Below, piece by piece: positions 23,519-31,124 of a DNA stretch of 40,979 nucleotides. The notes under the pieces were generated by a model, which searched no databases, was not told the origin of the DNA, and saw only the letters and a list, made by a program, of their open reading frames with translations. This stretch comes from DASTOB01 sp035720425 (lineage in GTDB: Bacteria > Chloroflexota > Limnocylindria > Limnocylindrales > CSP1-4), in assembly GCA_035720425.1 (NCBI GenBank), contig DASTOB010000045.1, forward strand, positions 1-40,979. Direction: 5' to 3'. The position numbers were made by a program, and so were the translations under genes. Positions within the stretch are counted from its first letter, which is position 1, and the number at the start of each line of letters is the position of its first letter.

Positions 23519-24487
23519 TCACCCCCCGAGCGTGCGGCGGAAGAACGCGACGAGGCGCTGCTCGTACCCCTGCGGGTCGGTCACCATCGCGCCGGTATGC
23601 CCGGATCCCGCCACGAACCACGCCTCGACGTCACCGCCGGCCGACCTCACGGCAGCGACGAGTTCGCGACCGTACTCGACGCTCAGGCGCTCATCGTCGA
23701 TGCCGTGGGTGACGAACAGTGGTCGGCCGTCGAGCTTGCGCACGCCGCCGAGCGGGCTGAGCCCGGCGAGATCGTCGCCGGTCAGCAGTCGCGCCATCGC
23801 CACGCCGCCCGCCTCGAGGAACTCGGGGTACCCGTTGCGCCGGAGTTCCGCGCGGATCGCCACGGAGATGTCGGCGTAGCTCGAGTCCTCCCAGACCGCG
23901 GCGACGGCGGGCTCCTCGCCGGCGGCGATGAGGACAGTCGCGGCCCCGAGCGAGATGCCGAGCAGTCCGATCCGCTCGTCCGGCATCCCGTGCTCCGTCC
24001 GCAACCAGTCCCACGCACCGAGCACGTCGAGGTACTCGTCCGTGCCGCCGGCGAACCGACCGTCCTCGAACGACGAATCGCCGTGGTCGCGGAGATCGAT
24101 GAGGAGCACCGACGCCCCGTTCCGATGCAGCATTCCGGCGGGCAGGAGAACGGCATGGTCGCGTTTGCACGCCGTGTGTCCGTGGACGACGACCACCGCC
24201 GGCGCGTTCGCCTCGGCGGCCGGGATCCACCAGCCGCTCACCTCGATCCGCGGATCACGGCTGGCGAGCCGCACGTCCTGCGGTGCGGGCATTGCGTACG
24301 GCGTGGTGTCGAACGTCGGCCGGTGCTCGACCTCGAATGCGGTGGGGTCGTTGGTGAGCCAGCTCCGCGGACAATCTCCGGTGACGCCGGTCAGCTCGTT
24401 CCAGACGTACGCGCTGGCCGTCGCATAGCCGAGCAGTGCGAGTGCGGCGACCCACGCAGCCGCCCGGATCCCTCGCCGACTCCGCAT
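23519..24487 (-). CDS. Membrane-anchored alpha/beta hydrolase
   Basis: The 322-residue protein starts with a basic tip and one hydrophobic segment (AAAWVAALALLGYATASAYVW, residues 9-29), probably an uncleaved membrane anchor. The remainder is an alpha/beta hydrolase: oxyanion region VVVVHGHTACKRD, nucleophile Ser179 in GISLGAA, acid in THGIDDERL and histidine in GSGHTGAM. It resembles YqkD/FrsA-type and other serine hydrolases with unknown substrates. GGAGG lies about 8 bases before the ATG. It is divergent from the Nudix gene with about 100 bases between, so both probably have their own promoters there. Confidence 0.87.
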   Translation of the reverse strand: MRSRRGIRAAAWVAALALLGYATASAYVWNELTGVTGDCPRSWLTNDPTAFEVEHRPTFDTTPYAMPAPQDVRLASRDPRIEVSGWWIPAAEANAPAVVVVHGHTACKRDHAVLLPAGMLHRNGASVLLIDLRDHGDSSFEDGRFAGGTDEYLDVLGAWDWLRTEHGMPDERIGLLGISLGAATVLIAAGEEPAVAAVWEDSSYADISVAIRAELRRNGYPEFLEAGGVAMARLLTGDDLAGLSPLGGVRKLDGRPLFVTHGIDDERLSVEYGRELVAAVRSAGGDVEAWFVAGSGHTGAMVTDPQGYEQRLVAFFRRTLGG

Positions 24488-24576
24488 TCGCCCACGCCTC
24501 CGTCCGATCGCGTCGCCACGATGACGCCCGGGGCGCGGATTCGTGTCTCGGCCCGGCGATCACCTCGGGCGGACCG

Positions 24577-24582
24577 TACGAT
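24577..24582 (+). promoter_or_regulatory. -10-like element before the Nudix gene
   Basis: TACGAT ends 7 bases before the Nudix ATG, with no Shine-Dalgarno between. No convincing -35 is seen at 16-18 bases. It fits the leaderless pattern found at several genes here. Confidence 0.35.
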
Positions 24583-24589
24583 GGGCCCC

Positions 24590-25171
24590 ATGACCGACGA
24601 GCCCGAGGACGCCGTCCGCTCCGGCCCGTGGACGCGGCGGACCCGGACGGTGGCCTACTCGAACCCGTGGTTGACCGTCTGGCACGACGAGGTGACGAGG
24701 CCGGACGGCGAGCCCGGCATCTACGGGGTCGCTCACTTCGCCAACCTGGCGGCGGGCGTCGTCGTGCTCGACGCCGAGGATCGCGTGCTGCTCGTCGGGC
24801 AGCACCGCTACACGCTCGACGCGTACTCGTGGGAGATCACCGAGGGCGGGGTGCCGGACGGCGAGGACCCGCTCGACGGCGCGCGGCGCGAGCTCCGCGA
24901 GGAGACCGGTGTCGAGGCCGCGGAGTGGCATGAGCTCGGTCGGCTTCACCTGTCGAACTCGGTCACCGACGAGGCGGCGGTCCTGTTCCTCGCCACGGGC
25001 GTGACCCATGGACTGGCCGATCCCGACGGGACCGAGGATCTGACGGTGCGCTGGGTGCCGTTCACCGAGGCGCTGGCGATGACGCTCGACGGCCGGATCA
25101 CCGATGCGATGAGCGTGGTGGCGATCCAGCGGGTGGCGCTGGCGCGGGTCGCGGCGGGCGCCGCTCAGTAG
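24590..25171 (+). CDS. Nudix hydrolase (ADP-ribose pyrophosphatase-like)
   Basis: The 193-residue enzyme has a complete Nudix box GGVPDGEDPLDGARRELREETGV (near residues 86-108), which binds magnesium and positions a nucleoside diphosphate linked to another group. The preceding QHRYTLDAYSWEITEG and the upstream beta strands (NPWLTVWHDEVTRPDG) match ADP-ribose and related sugar-nucleotide pyrophosphatases (NudF group). ATG 24590 gives a typical N-terminus; the open frame extends further back without homology. Its last 7 bases overlap the convergent vapC gene. The exact substrate is not certain. Confidence 0.93.
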   Translation: MTDEPEDAVRSGPWTRRTRTVAYSNPWLTVWHDEVTRPDGEPGIYGVAHFANLAAGVVVLDAEDRVLLVGQHRYTLDAYSWEITEGGVPDGEDPLDGARRELREETGVEAAEWHELGRLHLSNSVTDEAAVLFLATGVTHGLADPDGTEDLTVRWVPFTEALAMTLDGRITDAMSVVAIQRVALARVAAGAAQ

Positions 25172-25545
25172 GCTTCGACGCGGACCGGCGTGAGCGCGAA
25201 GTCACGGACGTTTCGGGTGACGACGATCGCACCGAGCGCGTCGGCGACGGCAGCGATGAGCGCATCCGGGAGGCTGAGCGTTCGCCCGCTCGCGCGCGCC
25301 TCCGCCCGCCATCGGCCGGCTGTCAGCGCGATGGCAGCGCCCGGTTGGACGAACTCGACCGGCTCGAGGAATGCACGAAATCGGGCCTCCGCTTCCGCAC
25401 GCAGACCGGCCCGCACCTCGCAGACCATGATGTCGGTCGCAATGGGCTCGTCGCCGTTCTCAAACATCCGGTGCCACCGATCAGACGCCGCCGCCTCGCC
25501 ACGCAGGTGGTCGATGACGAACGACGAGTCGAGTACGAGGATCAC
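25165..25545 (-). CDS. vapC: VapC-like PIN-domain toxin
   Basis: The 126-residue protein is a PIN-domain ribonuclease. The acidic residues of the magnesium site are visible: Asp6 (LVLDSSFVIDHL), Glu43 (VCEVRAGL), Asp94 (LSLPDALIA) and Asp115 (TRNVRDF). Members cleave tRNA or rRNA and are held inactive by VapB. The GTG at 25545 lies 2 bases after the antitoxin stop codon, with GGAGG about 9 bases upstream, so the antitoxin is translated first and couples to the toxin, as in type II systems. Its 3' end overlaps the convergent Nudix gene. Confidence 0.92.
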   Translation of the reverse strand: MILVLDSSFVIDHLRGEAAASDRWHRMFENGDEPIATDIMVCEVRAGLRAEAEARFRAFLEPVEFVQPGAAIALTAGRWRAEARASGRTLSLPDALIAAVADALGAIVVTRNVRDFALTPVRVEAY

Positions 25546-25547
25546 CC

Positions 25548-25808
25548 TCAGACCTCCGGTCCAGGATCCGTCCGTTCCGCCCGGCGCGCACGGACCCACT
25601 CCACGACCATCTCCGACGTCGCCCACTCCGGATAGTCGGCGGGGTCGAGGACGCCGGCCGTCGCTTTGACAACTTCGCGCAGCCGATCCCGCCTGAGCTT
25701 CGCCCTGAGCGCGTCGGCGACGTAGCGGCTCCGGCCGCGCGGCCCGGCGAAGTGATCGACCTGTTCGAGGAGGTCCTCGGGCAGCAGGAGGTTTGTGCGC
25801 ACAGCCAT
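25548..25808 (-). CDS. vapB: VapB-like antitoxin (ribbon-helix-helix)
   Basis: The 86-residue protein starts MAVRTNLLLPEDLLEQVDHF, the pattern of a ribbon-helix-helix DNA-binding domain: a short beta strand, then two helices (GRSRYVADALRAKLRRDR). The C-terminal half (residues 50-86, ending in a charged tail) would wrap the toxin. It should autorepress the operon together with VapC. ATG 25808 is directly preceded by a promoter (TTGCGC, 17 bases, CATTCT, 6 bases to ATG) and has no Shine-Dalgarno, so its message is probably leaderless. Confidence 0.88.
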   Translation of the reverse strand: MAVRTNLLLPEDLLEQVDHFAGPRGRSRYVADALRAKLRRDRLREVVKATAGVLDPADYPEWATSEMVVEWVRARRAERTDPGPEV

Positions 25809-25843
25809 GCGCAGAGAATGGCACACGGCAGAGCCCCGCGCAA
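25809..25843 (-). promoter_or_regulatory. Promoter of vapBC
   Basis: On the minus strand TTGCGC (25838-25843) and CATTCT (25815-25820) are 17 bases apart, and the ATG follows 6 bases after the -10. This fits transcription starting at the start codon. Confidence 0.5.
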
Positions 25844-25872
25844 CCACCCACGAGACCGGGCCCGCCGGCGGA

Positions 25873-25884
25873 TAGATTCAACGA
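25873..25884 (+). promoter_or_regulatory. -10-like element for leaderless soxA-like mRNA
   Basis: TAGATT at 25873-25878 ends 6 bases before the ATG at 25885. No clear -35 is seen at the right distance and there is no Shine-Dalgarno. Confidence 0.4.
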
Positions 25885-27060
25885 ATGCGGCGTGACTGGG
25901 ACGCGATCGTGGTGGGGCTGGGCGCCCTCGGGTCGGCCGCGGCCTACTGGCTCGCCCGGCGCTACGGCGACGGCGTCCTCGGTCTCGAGCAGTTCCCGAT
26001 CGATCACGACTTCGGCGCGTCGCGCGACCACTCGCGGATCATCCGGCTGTCCTACCACCGTCCGGACTACGTTCGCCTCGCCCGCCGCGCCTACGAGACG
26101 TGGGGCCTCGTCGAGGATGAGGTCGGCGACCGGATCGTGACCAGGACCGGTGGCCTCGACGTCGCCCCGCGCGACGCGGCGATCCCGCTCTCCGACTACA
26201 CCGCGAGCATGGACGCGGAGCGCGTCCCGTACGAGTACCTCGACGGGCCGGAGATCAGCCGCCGCTGGCCGCAGTGGCAGCTCGGCGACGAGCATCACGG
26301 GCTGTTCCAGCCGGACGCCGGGCTGGCCGACCCCAATCGCGCCAACGCCGCCCACCGGCGCCTCGCCCGCGAGCGCGGCGCGACGCTCCTCGACCATGCC
26401 CCGGTCGCGTCGATCCGTGACGCCGGCGGCGGCGATCTCGAGGTCGTCACCCGCGACGGCGCCCACCGTGCCCGCACGGTCGTCGTGGCGGCCGATGCCT
26501 GGATGAACGATCTCCTCGCACCATTCGGTCGCCGCTTGCCGCTCACGATCACGCAGGAGCAGGTGACGTACTTCGCGTGCCCGCGGCCGGACGACTTCGC
26601 GCCGGACCGCTTCCCGATCTGGATCTGGATGGACGTCCCGTGCTTCTACGGCTTCCCGACCTACGGCGAAGCGGGGCCGAAGGCGGCAGAGGACGTCGGC
26701 GGACGCGAGGTCACGCCGGCCAGCCGGACGTTCGAGCGGGACGAGGCCGCGTTCGGCCGGCTCGCAGACTTCCTCGGCCGGCACCTGCCCGGCGCCGTCG
26801 GCCCGCCGATCTACACGAAGAGCTGCCTCTACACGCTCACGCCGGACCGTGACTTCGTGCTCGACCGGCTGCCCGAGGCGCCCGGGGTCATCGTCACGCT
26901 CGGCGCCGCGCACGGCTTCAAGTACGCGTCCGTGTTCGGTTGCATCGCGGCGGAGCTGGCGGATGGCGGTGCGACGCCGTCGGCTTCGGACATCGAGCGC
27001 TTCCGGATCGACCGGCCCGTCCTGCTCGAGGCGGACCCGCCGCGCAGCTTCATGGTCTGA
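25885..27060 (+). CDS. Monomeric sarcosine oxidase / N-methyl amino acid oxidase
   Basis: The 391-residue flavoenzyme matches the monomeric sarcosine oxidase and N-methyltryptophan oxidase family, which oxidatively demethylates secondary amines such as sarcosine to the amino acid, formaldehyde and hydrogen peroxide. It has the FAD Rossmann motif VVGLGALGSAAAYWLARR at the N-terminus, SRDHSRIIRLSYH next to the flavin, and near the C-terminus KSCLYTLTPDRDF with Cys314, equivalent to the cysteine that binds FAD covalently. HGFKYASVFG is the last conserved motif. It is followed by a peptide ABC transporter, suggesting joint uptake and oxidation of an N-methylated substrate (inference). Confidence 0.94.
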   Translation: MRRDWDAIVVGLGALGSAAAYWLARRYGDGVLGLEQFPIDHDFGASRDHSRIIRLSYHRPDYVRLARRAYETWGLVEDEVGDRIVTRTGGLDVAPRDAAIPLSDYTASMDAERVPYEYLDGPEISRRWPQWQLGDEHHGLFQPDAGLADPNRANAAHRRLARERGATLLDHAPVASIRDAGGGDLEVVTRDGAHRARTVVVAADAWMNDLLAPFGRRLPLTITQEQVTYFACPRPDDFAPDRFPIWIWMDVPCFYGFPTYGEAGPKAAEDVGGREVTPASRTFERDEAAFGRLADFLGRHLPGAVGPPIYTKSCLYTLTPDRDFVLDRLPEAPGVIVTLGAAHGFKYASVFGCIAAELADGGATPSASDIERFRIDRPVLLEADPPRSFMV

Positions 27061-27063
27061 CGT

Positions 27064-27084
27064 CCGCATCGGCCCACGATGCGG
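27064..27084 (+). terminator. Hairpin after the sarcosine oxidase gene
   Basis: CCGCATCG at 27064-27071 and CGATGCGG at 27077-27084 form a perfect 8-bp stem with a 5-base loop, 4 bases after the stop codon. Only a weak T-rich stretch follows, so it may attenuate rather than fully stop transcription into the transporter genes. Confidence 0.5.
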
Positions 27085-27196
27085 GTCGTCCCGTTGCGTC
27101 GACTCCGGCCGTGTGCAAGGCTGTCGGCCACCCTCGGGCCGCGAGGGCACGTCGGCCCGGGTCGCGCCGGGATCGGCCGAGGAGGAGGACACCGTC

Positions 27197-29086
27197 ATGG
27201 CACAGTCCGCACGCGTCCGGTTTGGTCGGGCGCTCCTGGCGTCGGCGCTGCTCGGCGCGACGCTCCTGCCGGCCGGCGTGCCGGCGCTCGCCTCGAACCA
27301 TGAGCCGCTCGTGTTGCGTGCGGGCACGGATCAGGACCTCCAGGTCCTCAACCCGTGGAACAGCGTCGTCGTGGCCGACTTCGAGGTCTACACGCTGAAC
27401 TACGACCTGCTCGTGAACTTCGGCCAGGACCTCGAGCCCGTTCCGGGCTTCGCCGAGTCATGGGACCAGGACGGCACGACGTGGACGTTCCACATCCGGC
27501 CCGGCATGAACTGGTCGGACGGCGAACCGGCGACGGCGGACGACGTCGCCTATACGTTCCAGCTCATCCTCGACGCCGTCGACACGGACTACGGCTGCCT
27601 CGGCCAGTGCTATCTCGACGGCTACCTGCTCAATGCGGGCGTCACGTCCGTCGAGGCCACTGACGCCGAGACCGTCGTGATCGAGACCGAGTTCGAGAAC
27701 ACGCTCCTGCTCCAGTCGTACGTGCCGATCCTGCCGGAGCACGTCTGGTCCGAGTACACGCTCGAGGAGATCGGCAACCATGAGGGCGTCGAGCCCTTCC
27801 TCAACGACGACCTGCCGGTCGTCGGGACCGGGCCGTACCAGGCGGTCGAGTTCGAACCCGGCAACTTCATTCGCTTCGCCCGCAACGAGCACGACTGGCG
27901 TGACGAACAGGGCGCGCCGGACGAGGTGATCATCCAGCACTTCTCGAGCATCGACACCGCGGTCCAGGCGCTCCGGACCGGCGAGATCGACTACGTCCGG
28001 GGCATCCTGGCAGACCAGTTCGATGCCCTTCGGAACGAGCCCGACATCGCCGTCGTCGAGGGCATCGCCAACGGCTACACGGAACTGTCGTTCAACACGG
28101 GCGGCAACTCGGAGGGCTACGGCGGCCGAACCGCGGCCCTGTCCGACCCGGCCTTCCGCGACGCGCTCGGCTACGCCATCGATACCGACGCCCTCGTGGA
28201 GGCCACGCTCGGCGGTTACGGCACGCCGGGGTCGACGATCATCCCGCCGTTCCACACCCGCTGGCACGTCCCGCCGGAGAACCCACGCACGTTCGACCTG
28301 GCCGAGGCGGACCGGCGGCTCACGGCGGCTGGGTACGTCCTCGATGGGGACGGCCGGCGGCTCGACAAGGATGGCAACCAGCTCAATCTGCGCCTGACCT
28401 GGCCGGATTCCGAGGCCGAGAACGCGACGAACGCCCAGTTCATGGTCGAGTGGTTCGGCGACCTCGGGATCGAGATCGACGCCGCGGTGACCGAAGAGGG
28501 TGCGCTCATCGACGCGGTCACGGGACCGCCGAACGGACCGGCCGACTACGACCTGTACATGTGGGGCTGGGTCGGCGACCCCGATCCCACGTCCCTGCTC
28601 AACTTCTTCCGGACCGAGGAGATCGGCTTCTCGTCCGACAGCTTCTATTCCAATGAGCGGTACGACGAGCTGTTCCTGCTCCAGCGGGCCGAGTCGGACG
28701 AGGAGCAGCGCCTTGCCTACCTGACCGAGATGCAGGAGCTCGTCTACGCCGAAGCGCCGTACCACATCCTCTACTACGACGCGGAGCTGCACGCCTACCG
28801 GACCGATCGGTTCGGCGGCTGGACGCTCCAGCCGTCCGAGGGCGGCACGCCGCTCTTCGGCTACGGCTCGTTCGGCTACACGAAGCTCACCTCGCTCGCC
28901 GAGCCGACGCCGGAGCCGTCGTCCGCGGCGCCATCCGGAGCGGCGTCACCGCCGCCGAGCGGCGGGGGTGAGACACCGGCCTCGACCGACAGCACGCTGC
29001 TCATCCTCGGCGTGGTCGCGCTCGTCGCGGTCATCGCCGTGGGGCTCGTGCTCGTCCGGCGGCGCCCATCGACCGAGGAGGAATAG
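27197..29086 (+). CDS. Peptide/substrate-binding protein of ABC transporter (SBP family 5)
   Basis: The 629-residue extracytoplasmic binding protein belongs to SBP family 5 (DppA/OppA). A Sec signal peptide (about residues 1-32, hydrophobic core ALLASALLGATLLPAGV and the cleavage-like ALA/SNHEP) carries no lipobox cysteine. The mature domain shows VLNPWNSVVVADFEVYTLNYD, FHIRPGMNWSDGEPATADDVAYTF and GTGPYQAVEFEPG, all typical. After a Pro/Ser/Gly linker near residue 570-600, a second hydrophobic helix (STLLILGVVALVAVIAVGLVLV) and a basic RRR form a C-terminal membrane anchor. Strong GGAGGAGG lies before the ATG. It is first in the five-gene transporter cluster. Confidence 0.94.
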   Translation: MAQSARVRFGRALLASALLGATLLPAGVPALASNHEPLVLRAGTDQDLQVLNPWNSVVVADFEVYTLNYDLLVNFGQDLEPVPGFAESWDQDGTTWTFHIRPGMNWSDGEPATADDVAYTFQLILDAVDTDYGCLGQCYLDGYLLNAGVTSVEATDAETVVIETEFENTLLLQSYVPILPEHVWSEYTLEEIGNHEGVEPFLNDDLPVVGTGPYQAVEFEPGNFIRFARNEHDWRDEQGAPDEVIIQHFSSIDTAVQALRTGEIDYVRGILADQFDALRNEPDIAVVEGIANGYTELSFNTGGNSEGYGGRTAALSDPAFRDALGYAIDTDALVEATLGGYGTPGSTIIPPFHTRWHVPPENPRTFDLAEADRRLTAAGYVLDGDGRRLDKDGNQLNLRLTWPDSEAENATNAQFMVEWFGDLGIEIDAAVTEEGALIDAVTGPPNGPADYDLYMWGWVGDPDPTSLLNFFRTEEIGFSSDSFYSNERYDELFLLQRAESDEEQRLAYLTEMQELVYAEAPYHILYYDAELHAYRTDRFGGWTLQPSEGGTPLFGYGSFGYTKLTSLAEPTPEPSSAAPSGAASPPPSGGGETPASTDSTLLILGVVALVAVIAVGLVLVRRRPSTEEE

Positions 29087-29150
29087 CGGCGGCCGATGGG
29101 CCACCGCGCGGCTGAACCGCGGCGGCCGATGGGCCACCGCGCGGCTGAAC
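29086..29150 (+). repeat. Perfect 32-bp tandem duplication forming two hairpins
   Basis: Two identical 32-base copies (29086-29117 and 29119-29150, period 33) fill most of the gap between the binding-protein gene and the first permease gene. Each copy can fold as GCGG, GGCC, GATG loop, GGCC, CCGC with one mismatch. Such elements between a binding-protein gene and its permeases often stabilise the upstream part of the mRNA (known from REP elements in E. coli mal; inference here). Confidence 0.85.
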
Positions 29151-29166
29151 GGCGCCGGCCAGGCTC

Positions 29167-30183
29167 GTGAGCGGGAGCTATCTCGCCCGCCGCCTGTCGT
29201 CGGCGCTGTTCACGATCGCGCTCATCGTCGTCGTCAACTTCATCCTGTTCCGGGCGATGCCGGGGTCGCCGGAGCGGGTCATCCTGCGCGGGACGCCGAA
29301 CGTCACGCCGGCCCAGCTCGAGGCCGCCCGCGAGCGCTGGGGCCTCAACGACCCGATCTTTCCGATCTCGTTCGACGCGGGTGGCGTCGTCGTGTCCGGC
29401 GACAACCAGTTCTTCAAGTTCGTCGGCGCCACCGTCGCCGGGGACCTCGGCTACTCGTTCGTCGCCCGCGGCCAGACCGTCGGCGACGTCCTCGCCCAGC
29501 GGATCTGGCCGACGGTGATCCTGTTCGGGCTCGGCGAGCTCGTCGCGATCGTGCTCGGACTCGCGCTCGGGGCGTATTCCGGGTGGCGGCGCGGCGGCCG
29601 GGTCGATCTCGTCGGCAACGGCGTTTCGCTCGTCCTCTACTCGACGCCGTACTTCCTGCTCGGGATGGCGCTCCTGCTCGTGTTTGCCACCGGGCTCCGC
29701 TGGTTTCCGACCTTCGGCATGCTCACGGCCGGGGTGACCTACCCGGACCTCGGCGCCCGACTCGTCGACTTCCTCGCCCACCTCGCGCTGCCGCTCGCGA
29801 CCGTCTCGCTCGGCCTCGTCGGCCAGTACGCAATCGTCATGCGCTCGTCGATCGTCGAGACCCTGTCCGACGACTACGTCACGACCGCGCGCGGCATGGG
29901 CCTGTCGGAGGGTCGCATCCTGCGCCACCACGCCCTGCCGAACGCGCTCCTGCCGACCGTCTCGCTCATCGCGATCAACCTGGGCTACGTCGTGGCCGGC
30001 GCGATCACCGTCGAGGTCGTGTTCAACTGGCCGGGGCTCGGGACGCTCGCGGTCGAGGCGCTCACGGCGCGCGACTACCCGGTCCTCCAGGGCGTGTTCC
30101 TGCTGCTCAGCGTGTCGGTGGTCCTGGCGAACCTCGTCGCGGACCTGATCTACGGGTTGCTCGACCCGCGGGTGCGGACATGA
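29167..30183 (+). CDS. ABC transporter permease (DppB-like)
   Basis: The 338-residue permease has six hydrophobic segments and the binding-protein-dependent transport signature EAA region near residues 235-255 (YVTTARGMGLSEGRILRHHALPNAL), which contacts the ATPases. It corresponds to DppB/OppB, with the typical N-terminal helix, a long periplasmic loop (about 35-95) and a core of about 200 residues. The GTG at 29167 fits the membrane topology. Its TGA overlaps the next gene's ATG (ATGA), so the two permeases are made together and should form a heterodimer in the membrane. Confidence 0.95.
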   Translation: MSGSYLARRLSSALFTIALIVVVNFILFRAMPGSPERVILRGTPNVTPAQLEAARERWGLNDPIFPISFDAGGVVVSGDNQFFKFVGATVAGDLGYSFVARGQTVGDVLAQRIWPTVILFGLGELVAIVLGLALGAYSGWRRGGRVDLVGNGVSLVLYSTPYFLLGMALLLVFATGLRWFPTFGMLTAGVTYPDLGARLVDFLAHLALPLATVSLGLVGQYAIVMRSSIVETLSDDYVTTARGMGLSEGRILRHHALPNALLPTVSLIAINLGYVVAGAITVEVVFNWPGLGTLAVEALTARDYPVLQGVFLLLSVSVVLANLVADLIYGLLDPRVRT

Positions 30184-31124
30184 CCGCCGCCGACGCGGCG
30201 TTCGGCGCCCCGGCTCCACGCGGACTGGCGGGCTCGCCGGTGGGCCTGCTCGTCCGGCTCGTGCGGCGGCCTGAGGGGGCGTTCGGCGCGCTCATCCTCG
30301 CGGTCTTCGCCGTCCTCGCGATTGCGCCGGACCTGTTCGTCGGCCCGCTCCAGACGGCGGTCACGGCGCCCGGGACCCGCCTGTCGCCGCCCTCGGCGGA
30401 GTTCCCGCTCGGCACCGACGAGCTGCGCCGGGACATGCTCAACCTGACCGTCCACGGCGCGCGGGTGTCGATGGCGATCGGCCTCCTCGCGACGCTCGTG
30501 ACGGTGTTCATCGGCGCGGTCGTCGGGATCGTCGCCGGGTTCCTCGGCGGGCGGGTCGACGCGGTCCTCATGCGGATCACGGACTTCTTCCTCGTCATCC
30601 CGACCTTCGTCCTCGCGCTCATCCTCACCCCGATCATCCGCGACCTCGTGGGCTCCGGATCCGCCCAGGTGCTCGGGATCCGGATGACGCTCATCGTCAT
30701 CGTCATCGTCATCGGGATCACGAGCTGGTCGTCGACGGCGCGGATCATCCGTTCGCAGACGCTGTCGCTCAAGGAGCGGGCGTTCGTCGATCGCGCCCGG
30801 GTGATCGGTGCCGGGGGCGGCCACATCATGCGCCGGCACATCCTGCCGAACGTGATCAACCTCATCGTGGCCAACGCGGTGCTCGTGTTCGCCGGGGCGG
30901 TCCTGACCGAGACGACCCTGTCGTTCGTGGGACTCGGCGACCCGTTCCAGCCGTCGTGGGGGCAGCTGCTCGAGGCGTCCCGCACGGTCGGGGCGCCGGG
31001 TCTCGGCGCGTGGTGGTACTTCGTCCCGCCGGGCGTGTGCATCGTGCTCGTCGTGTTCGCCTTCACCCTCGTCGGCGGTGCGCTCGACGACCTGCTCAAT
31101 CCGAAGCGGCGAGGCCGACGGTGA
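30180..31124 (+). CDS. ABC transporter permease (DppC-like)
   Basis: The 314-residue permease is the DppC/OppC partner. It has a short N-terminal cytosolic stretch, one helix (GALILAVFAVLAIAPDLFV), then the core: LGTDELRRDMLNLTVHGARVSM, several hydrophobic segments, and the EAA-type loop FVDRARVIGAGGGHIMRRHILPN, ending in a final helix and a basic tail. The family's start of the transport domain (LGTDELGRD-like) is well preserved. The ATG at 30180 overlaps the preceding stop by 4 bases, and its own TGA overlaps the GTG of the ATPase gene. It completes the membrane channel. Confidence 0.95.
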   Translation: MTAADAAFGAPAPRGLAGSPVGLLVRLVRRPEGAFGALILAVFAVLAIAPDLFVGPLQTAVTAPGTRLSPPSAEFPLGTDELRRDMLNLTVHGARVSMAIGLLATLVTVFIGAVVGIVAGFLGGRVDAVLMRITDFFLVIPTFVLALILTPIIRDLVGSGSAQVLGIRMTLIVIVIVIGITSWSSTARIIRSQTLSLKERAFVDRARVIGAGGGHIMRRHILPNVINLIVANAVLVFAGAVLTETTLSFVGLGDPFQPSWGQLLEASRTVGAPGLGAWWYFVPPGVCIVLVVFAFTLVGGALDDLLNPKRRGRR

